The notes beneath the pieces were generated by a model, which saw nothing but the letters and a program-made list of their open reading frames with translations, had not been told where the DNA came from and searched no databases. A DNA stretch of 64,000 nucleotides, from NCBI GenBank assembly GCA_021399435.1, contig JAJTUP010000014.1, forward strand, positions 310,001 to 374,000, written 5' to 3'. The position numbers and the translations under genes are program-made. Source of the stretch: Diaporthe sp. PMI_573 (lineage: Eukaryota > Ascomycota > Sordariomycetes > Diaporthales > Diaporthaceae). Positions within the stretch are counted from its first letter, which is position 1. Each line of letters opens with the position of its first letter. This document shows positions 9,874 to 20,062 of the stretch, in pieces.

Positions 9874-11913
9874 ATGGACGCCTCACAACCATTAATCGCC
9901 GCAAGGGTGCATATCCAGAACTTCTCCGACACAGACGGCTCAGTACTCGAGCCTCACTGGGGCTATGCAGACCGGATCCTGCCATGCACAACCGATGCTG
10001 GCTCATGCGCCTACCTCGACCTCGTCTACCACTCACACGATGTTTCCATGCTATACTCTGGCATCTTCTGGGCCGCAATCGCCGGGATATTATTATTATG
10101 GGGCCTCGGCCGACGCATCTTCCCATCACGAACCGCAGACGATGCCATCACCTCAGGCGCAAAGGCAGAATCCCAAGGAACGGGGACCATCGGCGGCCTC
10201 GAGAAGCTGAAGCGATCCGTGTCGAGTTTCCGCCGGCGATACCTCCTCCCGGACTTTGCGCCCCGCATCCTCGGGCACGTCACCCGCCTGCAGGTGCTGG
10301 TCCTGTTCATCCTCGCGGGCTACCTGACCATCTTCTCCTTCGTCGGCATGGCGTACCAGACCTGGATAACGCCCGTAAAGTCCTCCCCCGGCGTCTACAA
10401 CACGCGCACGACCCTGGGACCCTTCTCGGACCGCATCGGCATCCTGGCGTACGCCCTCACGCCGCTCTCGGTCCTGCTGGCCAGCCGCGAGTCCCTGCTC
10501 AGCGTCATCACGGGGATCCCCTACCAGAGCTTCATGTTCCTGCACCGCTGGGTCGGCTACATCATCCTGATCCAGTCCACCGTGCACACCATCGCCTGGA
10601 TCGTCGTCGAGGCGGCGCTGTACCAGCCCCAGCCGACCGTGTGGACCGAGTTTGCCGCGCAGCTGTATATCCAGTGGGGGTTCGTCGCCCTGGGCCTGCT
10701 CATCCTGATGTGGATCTTTGCCACGCCGTGGGGGATCCGCCTGACGGGCTATGAGTTCTTCCGCAAGGCCCACTACGTCCTGGCCATGGTGTACATCGGC
10801 GCCATCATCGGCCACTGGATGCAGCTGCAGTGCTTCCTCATCCCGGGTATCCTCATCTGGTTCTTCGACCGCGTCGGCAGGGCCGTCCGCACGGGCTTGC
10901 TGCACTACCGCTGGGTGCCAGCAAAGAACAAGTGGGGGTTCGAGTCCGCAAAGGCGAGGATCACGCGGTTCGAGGACAGCGACAGCGGCGACGTGGTCCG
11001 GCTGGACTTTGACCACGTCCAGCAGCCGTGGCAGGTCGGCCAGCACTTTTACCTGTGCTTCACCGAGTCCTCGGTCTGGCAGTCCCACCCGATGACACCG
11101 CTCAGCCTGCCCCTGCCCGACGAGACCGGGGCCGTGAGGCACTCGTACGTGATCCGCGCCAAGAAGGGCGAGACCAAGAAGCTCGCCGACATCGCGGCCA
11201 AGAAAGTCGCAGCACTACCTGCCGGGCCAGCGACGACAACAACAACAACAGAGCCGACCACGTCCGTCGTGCTAACGGGCCCCTACGGCGTCGACATGAT
11301 CTCCAGCGTGACGCCCGAGACCAACGTCCTCTGCGTGGCGGGCGGCACGGGCATCACCTTCGTGCTCCCCGTCCTGCTGAAGCTGGTGCGCGAGAAGCCG
11401 GTGGAGGGGCGCAAGATCGAGCTCGTGTGGGCGGTGAGGCGCGACGCCGACGCGAGGTGGGTCGCCGAGGAGCTCGAGCACATCAAGGAGGCCGGCTGCT
11501 CGCACAGCCTGGACGTCAACGTCTACGTGACGCGCGAGAAGGAGCACCACCCTTCCGTGCGCAGGGGGGGCGCCGGCGGCGGTGGCGAGGGGGCCAAGAA
11601 GGCCGGCGAGCCGCAGGAGAAGGTCGAGTCGTCTGCTTCATCTGCGACTGGGGGGTGTGACTGTAATGACGTGACGCACCACCACCCTGACAACACTGAG
11701 ATACCCGAGGCCAGACGGCCTCACCTGGATGAGATTGTCAGGAGGTTTGTTGGGTCCGTGGCTCGCGGGTCGACGACCGTGTACGCGAGCGGGCCGGGCG
11801 GCATGATTGGGGACCTGAGGAAGGTGGTTGCGAGCTGCAATGCATCCGGCACTGTGTGGAAGGGCGATGCCAGAGGGGATGTGAGGCTCATATGCGATGA
11901 TCGGTTAGAATAG
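9874..11913 (+). CDS. ferric/cupric reductase (FRE-type transmembrane metalloreductase)
   Basis: A single exon of 679 aa. The start at ATGGACGCC (9874) is preferred, because the frame further upstream reads as leader-like, low-complexity sequence. There are about seven hydrophobic helices. Two bis-heme histidine pairs with 13-residue spacing are visible: H224/H238 (HRWVGY...VHTIAW) and H300/H314 (RKAHYV...IIGHW). The FAD-binding motif is HPMTPLSL. The NAD(P)H-binding signatures are TGPYG, VAGGTGIT and the C-terminal ASGPGGM. A His/Gly-rich insert (about 560-610, including GGCDCNDVTHHHP) separates the NADP subdomains. The enzyme moves electrons from cytosolic NADPH across the plasma membrane to Fe3+ or Cu2+, the step needed before high-affinity iron or copper uptake. 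The divergent Ctr gene and shared promoter elements favour copper. It differs from NADPH oxidases in its FRE-type N-terminus. Confidence 0.9.
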   Translation: MDASQPLIAARVHIQNFSDTDGSVLEPHWGYADRILPCTTDAGSCAYLDLVYHSHDVSMLYSGIFWAAIAGILLLWGLGRRIFPSRTADDAITSGAKAESQGTGTIGGLEKLKRSVSSFRRRYLLPDFAPRILGHVTRLQVLVLFILAGYLTIFSFVGMAYQTWITPVKSSPGVYNTRTTLGPFSDRIGILAYALTPLSVLLASRESLLSVITGIPYQSFMFLHRWVGYIILIQSTVHTIAWIVVEAALYQPQPTVWTEFAAQLYIQWGFVALGLLILMWIFATPWGIRLTGYEFFRKAHYVLAMVYIGAIIGHWMQLQCFLIPGILIWFFDRVGRAVRTGLLHYRWVPAKNKWGFESAKARITRFEDSDSGDVVRLDFDHVQQPWQVGQHFYLCFTESSVWQSHPMTPLSLPLPDETGAVRHSYVIRAKKGETKKLADIAAKKVAALPAGPATTTTTTEPTTSVVLTGPYGVDMISSVTPETNVLCVAGGTGITFVLPVLLKLVREKPVEGRKIELVWAVRRDADARWVAEELEHIKEAGCSHSLDVNVYVTREKEHHPSVRRGGAGGGGEGAKKAGEPQEKVESSASSATGGCDCNDVTHHHPDNTEIPEARRPHLDEIVRRFVGSVARGSTTVYASGPGGMIGDLRKVVASCNASGTVWKGDARGDVRLICDDRLE

Positions 11914-12336
11914 ATAGATCATCGAGTCAAACCAGTCAAATACAAAATTAAAAAAAAATGTTAATATTGTTCAAGCATCCCTGGATGTGGTGACCATCTG
12001 TCTACACTGCCCCCCTCTTATCCACGTCGATTTGACGGACCCGGAATATCGGAACGTCCACGGTACCCTGGCCCAATGAGTGATAACTTTACTGTTACAC
12101 AAACAGTAAGCTGCACATGCCCGTATGCAACTATCGCCTTGTGCAGTGAATGGCTCGATTGGGATTGGCTCGGTGGTACACGCTACTCGAATCCTTCACA
12201 CACTATGTGAATAGCGATGTCGACAGCTACGCGAGCAAGAGAAACGAATGGAATGGAGAGAGCGCCTCCCAGTAGACATCTGTAAATCCTCGTTATTTCT
12301 TTCTATTTGCCTCTTGGGACTGCGTTTACTACGAAC
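11914..12336. other. intergenic, reductase 3' end and tyrosinase promoter
   Basis: A 420-base spacer. I see no copy of the TGCTCA element found in the reductase promoter and no open frame of note. A short run of A occurs near 11950. Confidence 0.5.
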
Positions 12337-13505
12337 ATGGCTGTTCACCTCGTTGCCGTACTGACCTTGGCGTCGCTCGCCTCGTCGCTCACACCGCCGT
12401 GTGAGGACCCTATCGTTCGCAAGGAGTGGCGTGCCCTTGAATCCGCTGAGAAAAGGTCATACCTCGAAGCTGTGAACTGTATCATGACACAGCCATCCAT
12501 CACCCCTCCATTCAACAGCTCCGGCGCCAAGTCCCGATACGACGACCTCCTGTACACCCACATCCAACAGACCTTCTCCATCCACTATGTCGGCCACTTC
12601 CTCCCATGGCACCGGTACTTCGTCGCAACATACGAGCACATGCTCCGGTTCGAGTGCGGATACGACGGGGCTCAGCCGTACTGGGACTGGACGCTGGACG
12701 TGGACAGCGACCAGGCATTCGTCAACTCGCCGGTCTTCGACCCAGAGCTGGGTTTCGGCGGCAACGGCCCCTTCGTGGAAGGGAATGCATCGGACCCATT
12801 TGCTGTTCCTGGCCGGACGGGTGGCGGATGTGTCCCCGACGGGCCATTCTCGGGGAGGGGCGACCTCGTCCATCTTGGTCCTGCGAGCAGCGTCACCTAT
12901 AACCCGCAGTGCTTGAAGAGGGACCTGAGTCCCAGCTTTGCGAGGCGGTATCTCGGTATGAACCAGACGCAGTTGACACTGAAGCAAGATGACTTTGGCT
13001 GGTTTGCCAGGGTGGTCGAAGGTGGGCCCAGTTTCGATGCTTCTGGTATCCATGGCGGTGGCCATTACGGCGTTGGTGGTACTTATGGTGAGTTCTCGTG
13101 GTCGTGGTATAGTCTCTTGTCAACCACTGATGTTCATGCAGGACAAATGGGCGACCTTTATGCGTCCCCAGCAGATCCTATATTCTATCGTGAGTGTGGC
13201 TGCTCTCTCTTGATGGGTTAATATCATTGTAACTGACCGAAAAAGTGCACCATGCCAACCTCGACCGCGTGTGGTGGTCATGGCAGAGCTGTGACCTGGA
13301 GAGCCGACTCCATGATATCTCGGGGCCCATCTTTCTCATGGACTATGATAACGTCCAGGGTGGGAACGTCACCCTCGACTTTGAGATGTCAGTCGGAGTG
13401 AGCGGGCCCAACGTGACTGTGGGAGATGTGATGGACATCTCAAGTGGTTCCAGCGATGGAAGCATCTGTTACACCTATGACCATCTCTATGCCCTTCAGG
13501 CCTGA
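12337..13505 (+). CDS. secreted short-form tyrosinase (type 3 copper oxidase)
   Basis: Exons 12337-13087, 13142-13189 and 13246-13505 give 352 aa. The first intron is 54 nt, so the frame stays open if it is kept. The start ATG at 12337 opens a signal peptide (MAVHLVAVLTLASLASS). The CuA site is seen in GHFLPWHRYF and YEHMLR, followed by the typical YWDW. The CuB site is in IHGGGHYGVGG and, after the second intron, YLHHANLDRVWWSW. There are several N-glycosylation sequons and no long C-terminal lid domain. The family oxidises phenols to quinones with a dinuclear copper centre; secreted short forms act on melanin precursors, aromatic metabolites or protein tyrosines. It lies directly after two copper-handling genes. 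The exact substrate cannot be told. Confidence 0.9.
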
Positions 13506-13750
13506 TCCGATTTCCTGTGCTGGCTAAAATGCCAGGGGCTGAGCTGTTTCCGGTAATATTTGGCCGTAAGTATCGTGTATTTTCGTCGTCATCGTTGAAT
13601 CAGCCCTCGTAGTTTAGGAACTGAATCAGAATGGTTTTCCTTTGAGCAGAAATTCGAAAAGCAGACGCCTGAAGACGGACTGCGGTAACACGGCTCCAAA
13701 TCTAACAACATGCACGTGTTAGCATAATACCACGCGGTCCCAAGCACCAG

Positions 13751-14715
13751 TTAAATCACATACCCATGACACTTTATCACATCCCTGAGAATCTCTGCAA
13801 GGGTCCGCAGGCCACTCAGCTCGAAGCCACCGAAATGCGGCTGCGATCGGATGAGGTTCCACGCTTGCACTGGTGTGATCCGGTCGTCCGATGGGCACAC
13901 TTCGGTTGAGAGGGCCAGCAGGTTCTCCAACATCGCTGCGGGTAGGGCGTGGGGGTTGATTGACTCTCGTGCCACGGGGGACGTGGTATTGTTTGGGCAT
14001 GTCACCGCGCACGCCTGTGATGAGAGGGTGAGCGCATGGCCGGATGGTTCTTCTGGTTTCTCAGGGTCGCCATGGAGGTGATCGAGGCAGGGTCTTTCAA
14101 GTCTATAATGAGCGACGCCATGACGTGGTCAGTAATCCAGACGTGCCTTTGCATATACAGTCGGGGCACGAGGGGGGACTTACGCCAGCACAAAGTCCAC
14201 GCCCAAAGCCACGGGGTCAACATCGCCCAGCCGAGCGAGAGGTGGTGCCGGGCTGGACATGTTGTCGGCCATGGTCTCTGTTCCCGGACTGGCGCTTTCC
14301 TTCCAGGTTGACATGGTCACATCATCCGGTCCGTCGACGCCGAGCTGCTCGAGCTTCCCGACCAGGCTCTGGATGGTTTCCTGGAGCCGTTCGTTTTCAC
14401 GGCGCAACATGGCTTCCCGCTGCTTGCTCTGCGCAACTTCTCTCTCAAGAGCCTTACTGTACGCCTCTTTTCGCTCGCGGTAGGTCCTGATGCCAATTTC
14501 CGTAAGCATGTTTGAAGCGAACCTTGGAAGGTTAGGTACAGAGGTCTTCTCCCTTACTGTTGGGCTTGCCTGACCTGGGCGCGGCGTTTCTGCACACGGT
14601 CCTCCTTTGGAGCTGATAAGCGGATTGACGTCAGTAAGTGGGCTGGATGTGGCTTGGGAATCTCAAGTAACGAACCTTGCGGATTGAAAATCCGGAAAAT
14701 GTTATTATTCGTCAT
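13751..14715 (-). CDS. bZIP transcription factor with non-standard basic region
   Basis: Four exons, 14715-14676, 14612-14558, 14486-14184 and 14102-13751, give 249 aa. All joins use GT-AG ends and keep frame; introns are 63, 71 and 81 nt. The basic region is split across exons 1-3: KRRAQVRQAQQTYRERK (residues 22-38). A Leu/hydrophobic heptad coil follows (ALEREVAQ, NERLQETIQSL, KLEQLG). Canonical fungal bZIPs have NxxAQxxFR; here the Asn position is Val and the Phe is Tyr, as in a subgroup of fungal-specific bZIPs. The C-terminal half contains VLALERPCLDHL and a final AWNLIRSQPHFGGFEL...VIKCHGYVI segment that recurs in this fungal class. It is expected to bind DNA in the nucleus as a dimer. 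It converges on tyrosinase, but regulation of the copper genes by it is speculation. Confidence 0.8.
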
Positions 14716-15647
14716 CCCGGTAGCGGTTCGTCTGGTGTCCCTATAATACTAGAAGCCGAGCAAATCGACGATTCAGGCAACGCGTCTGCTTTGGTGTAGG
14801 TATTGAATAGTATCAAGGAATAGTATTGGAGAGAGGCTATGGAAAGATGAAGTCTTGAAGTGGAGCACCGAGAGGCACCCGGGAGGCCGAAAGGAGGCCA
14901 TGTAACCATGCGGTGTGAAGCAGTAGGACAAGGTCAGCTAGGCTGCCTGCCTACTGCAAAGCATCAAATCAGGGTGACAAAGCTTGTGTGATCTTCAATG
15001 TCGACGTTTCGGGGGGCTCTGCCAATGGGAGAAGACGCTAACCCTACATGATCAACTCATCATTTGCGCCCTGGTTGGCGCTGCTCATGGAACATTCGGG
15101 GTCAGCCTGAAACCCCCCTGATCCTTGATGCCTCGGGTCGCCGCCCGCAGCTAGTGCCAAGACGCTGTCCCAATCAGGAAATTCTGATTATTCTGGGGGC
15201 CCTTCGTATGGCGGTAAGCTTCTGTGACACCTCATGATGACTCGATGCAAGTTTGGTGTTGGGGAGCCTAGCGTCTAGATTTTGCGCTCAGCCCACAATC
15301 TGTTTCTTCAGGGAAATTAGGTATCAACAGTGCTCGACAGGGTCCATCTGAAAGGCCTCTCATGTCCAGAAAGGGAAATGTTGATGATGGAACAACGAAA
15401 TACGCCGGGGGTTTGTGTTAGGCACCATGGGTTGATAGATGCCATCCAATGTACAGAGCAGACGACAATTATATTCTATAAAGATGCACAATATTCTACT
15501 CCTTCCTTCGATCTTGGTCTATCATCCTCATTGCAGGTCATTCGAGTTCCTTTCAGCATCGCCCTTGGATCGCACACTCATTCGCCGCTATAATAAGCCA
15601 CTCTTTTGGTATTCTACTGGATAGATTGCCTCCGACCCACACCCAAA
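14716..15647. other. intergenic, divergent promoter
   Basis: About 930 bases between the bZIP gene (minus) and the secreted protein gene (plus). I see no further gene, repeat or RNA gene. Confidence 0.5.
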
Positions 15648-16990
15648 ATGTACTTCTCCACACTCACTTTCCTTTTTGCGGTGGCGCCGTCAGCGATCCA
15701 GGTCTCTGCGCGGCCTGCTAAGTCCTGCGGGTCAAAGGGCGGCGCTGCAAAGGTTGCCAACGGCAAGGCTGTCTACATGCTGAGCAACCAGGCATCCAAC
15801 GCCGTGGTTGCTGTGCCAATCGCACAAGATGGGACCCTCAACGAGGCCGGTGGCTCGTCAACGAACACTGGTGGTTCCGGCGCGGCCGGTATTGACGGCT
15901 CGACAAATGCGCCTTCTAACCCGGATGCGCTATTCAGCCAATCTGCCCTGACTGTGGCCGGCAATGTAAGTCAAGTGTCTATTTGATTTCCCTGCTAGGT
16001 GTGGTGATCGGTTACAACCTTTGCAAGAGGCTAACACCAAGCAAGAACTTGTTCGCAGTCAACGCCGGATCCAACACCCTCTCCATGTTCGCCATCGACG
16101 CCCAAGACCCGACGAAGCTCACGATGGTCGGCCAGCCAGCACAGCTGCCCGGCGAGTTCCCCGTTACCGTGGGGGCCTCTGCGAAGCACAACGTCGCCTG
16201 CGTCGGCATGACAGGGAGCACAGCTGGCATCTCGTGTGCCTCGTTCGACGGCAAACAAGGGCTCGGAGCCATGGACGATCTCAGGCCCTTCGACCTCGGC
16301 CAGTCTACACCACCCGTCGGCCCGACGAATACAGTATCTCAGGTCTTCTTCTCGGATGACCAGGCAACAATGTTCGCGACGGTGAAGGGAGACCCGACCA
16401 AAAACAACACCGGCTTCTTGGCGTCCTTCCCGGTCAACGCAGCCGGCGGCGGGTGCCAAGCTGCATCGGTCGGCGCGCAGGGCGAGCAGACCTCACCGGA
16501 AGGGACGGCAGTCCTGTTCGGCTCGGCGGCCATCCCCGGGTCGTCTGACCTCTTCGTGACCGACGCTTCATTCGGCGGCGCCGTTCTGAGCACGCAACAG
16601 GCATCAGCAGGCGGGTCGTCGCAGGCCTCGGGGGCCGCCCAGGTCGTCGGGAAGGGGGTCGTGGACGGCCAGAAGGCGACGTGCTGGGCCGCCATCAGCC
16701 CGGCCACCAACACAGCATTCGTCACGGACGTCGGGGTCAACCACCTGGTCGAGATGTCGCTGAAAGATGCGAGCATCCAGTCTCAGACTGACCTCAGTGC
16801 CAACGGCGACCCTGGCCTGATCGATCTCAAGGCGGCCGGTAACATGGTCTATGCACTGAGCCCTGGAAATGGAACCACGAATGCTGCTGTGACGGTTATG
16901 GATGCCACTTCGAAGAAGCAAGTCCAGCATCTTGATATGAAGGCACTTGGGTTGGACGGAAACGCAATGGGAATGGCTGTTCTTGAGTGA
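15648..16990 (+). CDS. secreted beta-propeller-like protein (lactonase/muconate cyclase-like fold)
   Basis: Exons 15648-15965 and 16046-16990 are joined in phase 0 across an 80-nt intron (GTAAGT...CAAG) and give 420 aa. The start ATG opens a clear signal peptide (MYFSTLTFLFAVAPSAIQVSA). The mature protein is Ser/Gly/Ala-rich. It has repeating units of the type AVYMLSNQASNAVVAVPI, LFAVNAGSNTLSMFAI and LFVTDASFGGAVL, then TAFVTDVGVNHLVEMSL and MVYALSPGNGTTNAAVTV, like the blades of a seven-bladed propeller. Fungal secreted proteins of this type are often annotated as 3-carboxymuconate cyclase-like or as major secreted antigens, and an enzyme activity is rarely proven. I see no catalytic motif and infer only the fold and secretion. 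Confidence 0.75.
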
Positions 16991-17707
16991 AGTCTTGAGG
17001 AGCGGTGGCATCAGGTATGCACTGGACGATGCTTGCGAGGGACTCGGTACCTGGGTACTTATCTCACTTGTGCACATGTGAGCGTTTGCGTTGGGTGTCG
17101 CTCTGTATTCTAATCGAGTAAAGTTTTGGGTCAATGGCACATAATCCATTTTTCTATGAATGATTATCAGATAAGGCAGTTCTTCATTGGATCAGTTCAT
17201 AGTGTCAGTGAAGAGGATGATAATCATTGATAATCCGTATTGTACTCGTCAAAAAGTTACTTAAACTAAAATCGTCTGGTTCCAGTCTTGTTCCTTAAAG
17301 AAGCTGCACTTCACACAGTGTGAAAGCCTTCCTTCACATGAAGCCTCTCTGATCTTCTCCTTTCTATTGCTATGGTGACTGACTGATTTTCTATTCAAAA
17401 GTGCCAGCCAGATATGTGGGGCTGGGCCATTGGGACAAGATGCTGTGACTGCCCAGGTGGATGTGTGTATCTCTAGTAGTGAATGTTTACAAGTGAATCC
17501 GCAATGATTTGTTGGACACAGCTTCGCATTCCCATCACCTCCAGAAATGCCTGTTGAAAAGTTCCTCTCTTTGAGATATCAGATACATGCGACCAATATT
17601 GGTCGATATAACTCCGATCAGTAGGAAGCGGCATTGTGAGGTGGTACAGGTGTGACTGGTGCGGCATTCGTCACCCCAGCCAGAATCATATTTAAACCGC
17701 ACCCAGA
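16991..17707. other. intergenic, nothing recognised
   Basis: A 700-base AT-richer stretch with several ATGATTATC-like direct and inverted words around 17157-17240. No gene is supported. Confidence 0.4.
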
Positions 17708-18283
17708 ATGGAGCGTATCTCTGCTGCTCTACTTCCAAAACCGGACGTTTGGCTCGAGCTCTACCACCGTTGCCCCGACAAACACGACCACGATCACGAA
17801 AGCAGCAAGTGAAAGCAATCCCGACCTACGATGGCATCAAGCCAGGGCCGTGGTGGTGCCTATGAGCACAGGGGTGACTGCAGACGCAAGGTACGAATCC
17901 GAAATGCTCCTGCCTTCCCCTTTCAGTGGGGTATTTCAAAGTAAACGCTTACCTTTTCTTTGCAGCACCGTCAAGGCCATTGGTGCTGGCTCGATGCTGA
18001 GATCGAGAGCCTGGAATCCCAGGCGTCACAGAACCACGATTGGTCTGCCATAGCCAAAGTCAGTCCATTGTTTTCTCTTTCATCTGAATTTCTGGATTCG
18101 ATCTCGACCATAAGGGACTGGACCAAATCTGACCCAAAACATTGATGATAGACCTTTACCATCGACGGCTTTGTGCGACACCACACACTTCAGTGTTTCA
18201 AGAAGTGGACGGAAGAGTTCAGAGACCCCAACCAACAAGAAGCCATGCCCGCTATCAAACTTGAAGAGGACAATCACCCTTAA
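17708..18283 (+). CDS. small Myb/SANT-like protein (predicted by splicing)
   Basis: Exons 17708-17808, 17872-17890, 17966-18058 and 18152-18283 keep frame through three introns and give 114 aa. The exon 3 acceptor (TTTGCAG) and the last acceptor (GATAG after a CTGAC branch) are good; the first intron and the GTCAGT donor are weaker. A start at 17831 would give a 94-aa version. Residues 46-90 have the spacing of one Myb/SANT repeat: W48, W66 (DWSAIAKTF) and W90 (QCFKKWTEEF), with R80 and C86 near the recognition helix. The tail is acidic (IKLEEDNHP). A single repeat could bind DNA or histone tails. The gene is too short and fragmented to be found by open-frame length, so it may be missed or wrongly modelled elsewhere. 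Confidence 0.5.
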
Positions 18284-19134
18284 CGGCAGCAACTTTGGTC
18301 GTGGCCGCTAGGACCGCAGGAGCAGGATCCCACCCCCCCCCCCAACACTGCGAGACTGCGGACATGGAGGGCAGATGCCTTGCCTTGTATCCAAGCTCAA
18401 TTGGCAAATCTTTTCTTGGGAAATCGCGAAAGGAAGGTGGTGGGGTTTGTTTGATATCTGGAAAGGGTACCTGTTCTTTTTTGATCGCAGCACGCAGGAC
18501 CACAGGCTCAAGTGGCCAGCCAACGATGATGGGAATTGGTCATGAGGGAAGAAGCATTACCAGAACCGGAATAGCCAATCAAGCCGACTCTATTACACCA
18601 TTTCGAAGTACACCTTTGCACGGGGCATTGATCCCGCAACTGCGGACCTCAGGAAGCACTTGACTTTCAGTGCTGACAAAAGGTGGCTAGAAATAAATGC
18701 CGCTACTCATGGGCGGCAAAATCTTTTAGGCCATTTCAGACCATTTTGAGCTTGCGATGCATACTACAGACCAAGTCTGTTGGTCTGTACAGGGGGCTGC
18801 CCAAATCGGGACACCAGAGAGGCAAACATCGTCGCTCCACCCTTTCCCCCGGTATCTCTCAACGCACACACCAGAACTGGTTCCGGTTCCACTGATATCT
18901 CCTAAAGGCCTATGATGCAAGAATTTTATTAGGTGTTGGTTACAATACCCACTCTTAGTCAGCCCCTGGCAGGCTGCAGGTTGTTGGACCAACGTTGCCC
19001 CCGGGCTTCCGGCTCGCTTATTTAAAGTCACTTCTCACATAAGAAACGGCTCGCATAAAACATCACCAAAGTTCTTACTGATTTACTGAATCCATTCACT
19101 ACCCTAGGGTACCCCCAGTCGCAGCTATTCCAAC
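18284..19134. other. intergenic, nothing recognised
   Basis: About 850 bases upstream of the acetolactate decarboxylase gene. It contains a short poly-C run (about 18330-18345) and no supported gene. Confidence 0.45.
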
Positions 19135-19997
19135 ATGGCGCACAATCAGATGTTCCAGTACTCCCTGGCGCTCAGCCTAATGGACGGCGTCGCGGACAAG
19201 GGCCTGCCCATCTCCGAATACCTCAAGCACGGGGACCACGGTCTGGGAACATTCCGGTACATGAACGGCGAGATGATCGTGGTGGATGGAAAAGCCTACC
19301 AGATGCTCTCGGATGGCTCTATCGTGGATCTTGACCCAAACGGAGACGCGATCCACCCATTCGCCCAGATAACACGCTTCAAGCCAGAGGTCACCGCCCA
19401 GGCTGCGATACCTAGCAAAGAAGAGCTGAACGGCATTGTCAGCGGTCTGGTGTAAGTTCTTTGTTTCTCTTTGGTGGGTCTGCTTGCTTGCACATCTACA
19501 GCAGCATCCCAGTCATGCTTTCCACATATCTCTTGGCGCTTATAGTCTACGACAAGTTGGGTATCATAGAAAAGAGCAACTACTGACATATCTCCAGCCC
19601 GGGATCTAAGAACCATCTCCTAGCCATGCGCTTAGACGGTGTGTTCAAGACCGTTACCGTCAGGACAGCAGCAGGACAAGAACATCCGCACCAGGGCCTA
19701 CTCCAGATCGGCAAGAACCAGGTCTCTTTCACTTTTGAGAACGTCCGTGGTACCCTTATCGGTTTCCGGCAGCCCCATTATCTGCAAGGGATCGGTGTCC
19801 ACGGCGACCACCTCCACTTTATAACCGAGGACCGGAAGCGCGGTGGCCATGTTCTGGCGCTGCAGAGCGATGGCGAGGTCGAGGTGAAGGCAGCCCAGAT
19901 GTACACCATGACGCTTGAGCTGCCCAAGGGCGACGAGGACTTTGACAGGGCCGACTTGCTGGGGGCCCATGAAGACCTGAAGACGGTGGAGGGTTGA
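19135..19997 (+). CDS. alpha-acetolactate decarboxylase
   Basis: Exons 19135-19451 and 19598-19997 are separated by a 146-nt intron (GTAAGT, TACTGAC branch, CCAG) and give 238 aa, the usual length for this family. The N-terminal signature FQYSLALSLMDGVADKG, the HGDHGLGTFRYMNGE block and DGKAYQML are diagnostic. The second half holds RGTLIGFRQP and the zinc-binding histidines in GDHLHF and GGHVLAL. The enzyme converts 2-acetolactate to acetoin and CO2, linking pyruvate and valine metabolism with acetoin/butanediol formation. No targeting peptide is seen, so it is probably cytosolic, whereas acetolactate is made in mitochondria. The family is mainly bacterial, so an old transfer into fungi is plausible, with an intron gained since. 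It converges on the next gene with only 65 bases between stops. Confidence 0.9.
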
Positions 19998-20062
19998 TCG
20001 CGCTGCGTCTGAAAACGGACTTTGGAGAATGGCCATGTATGTGTAAATGTAAATGGAATATG

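Noticed and set aside
10153..11142. A 329-codon minus-strand open frame inside the reductase gene
   Set aside because: Shadow of the reductase reading frame; composition is Asp/Arg/Val-rich nonsense and there are no motifs.
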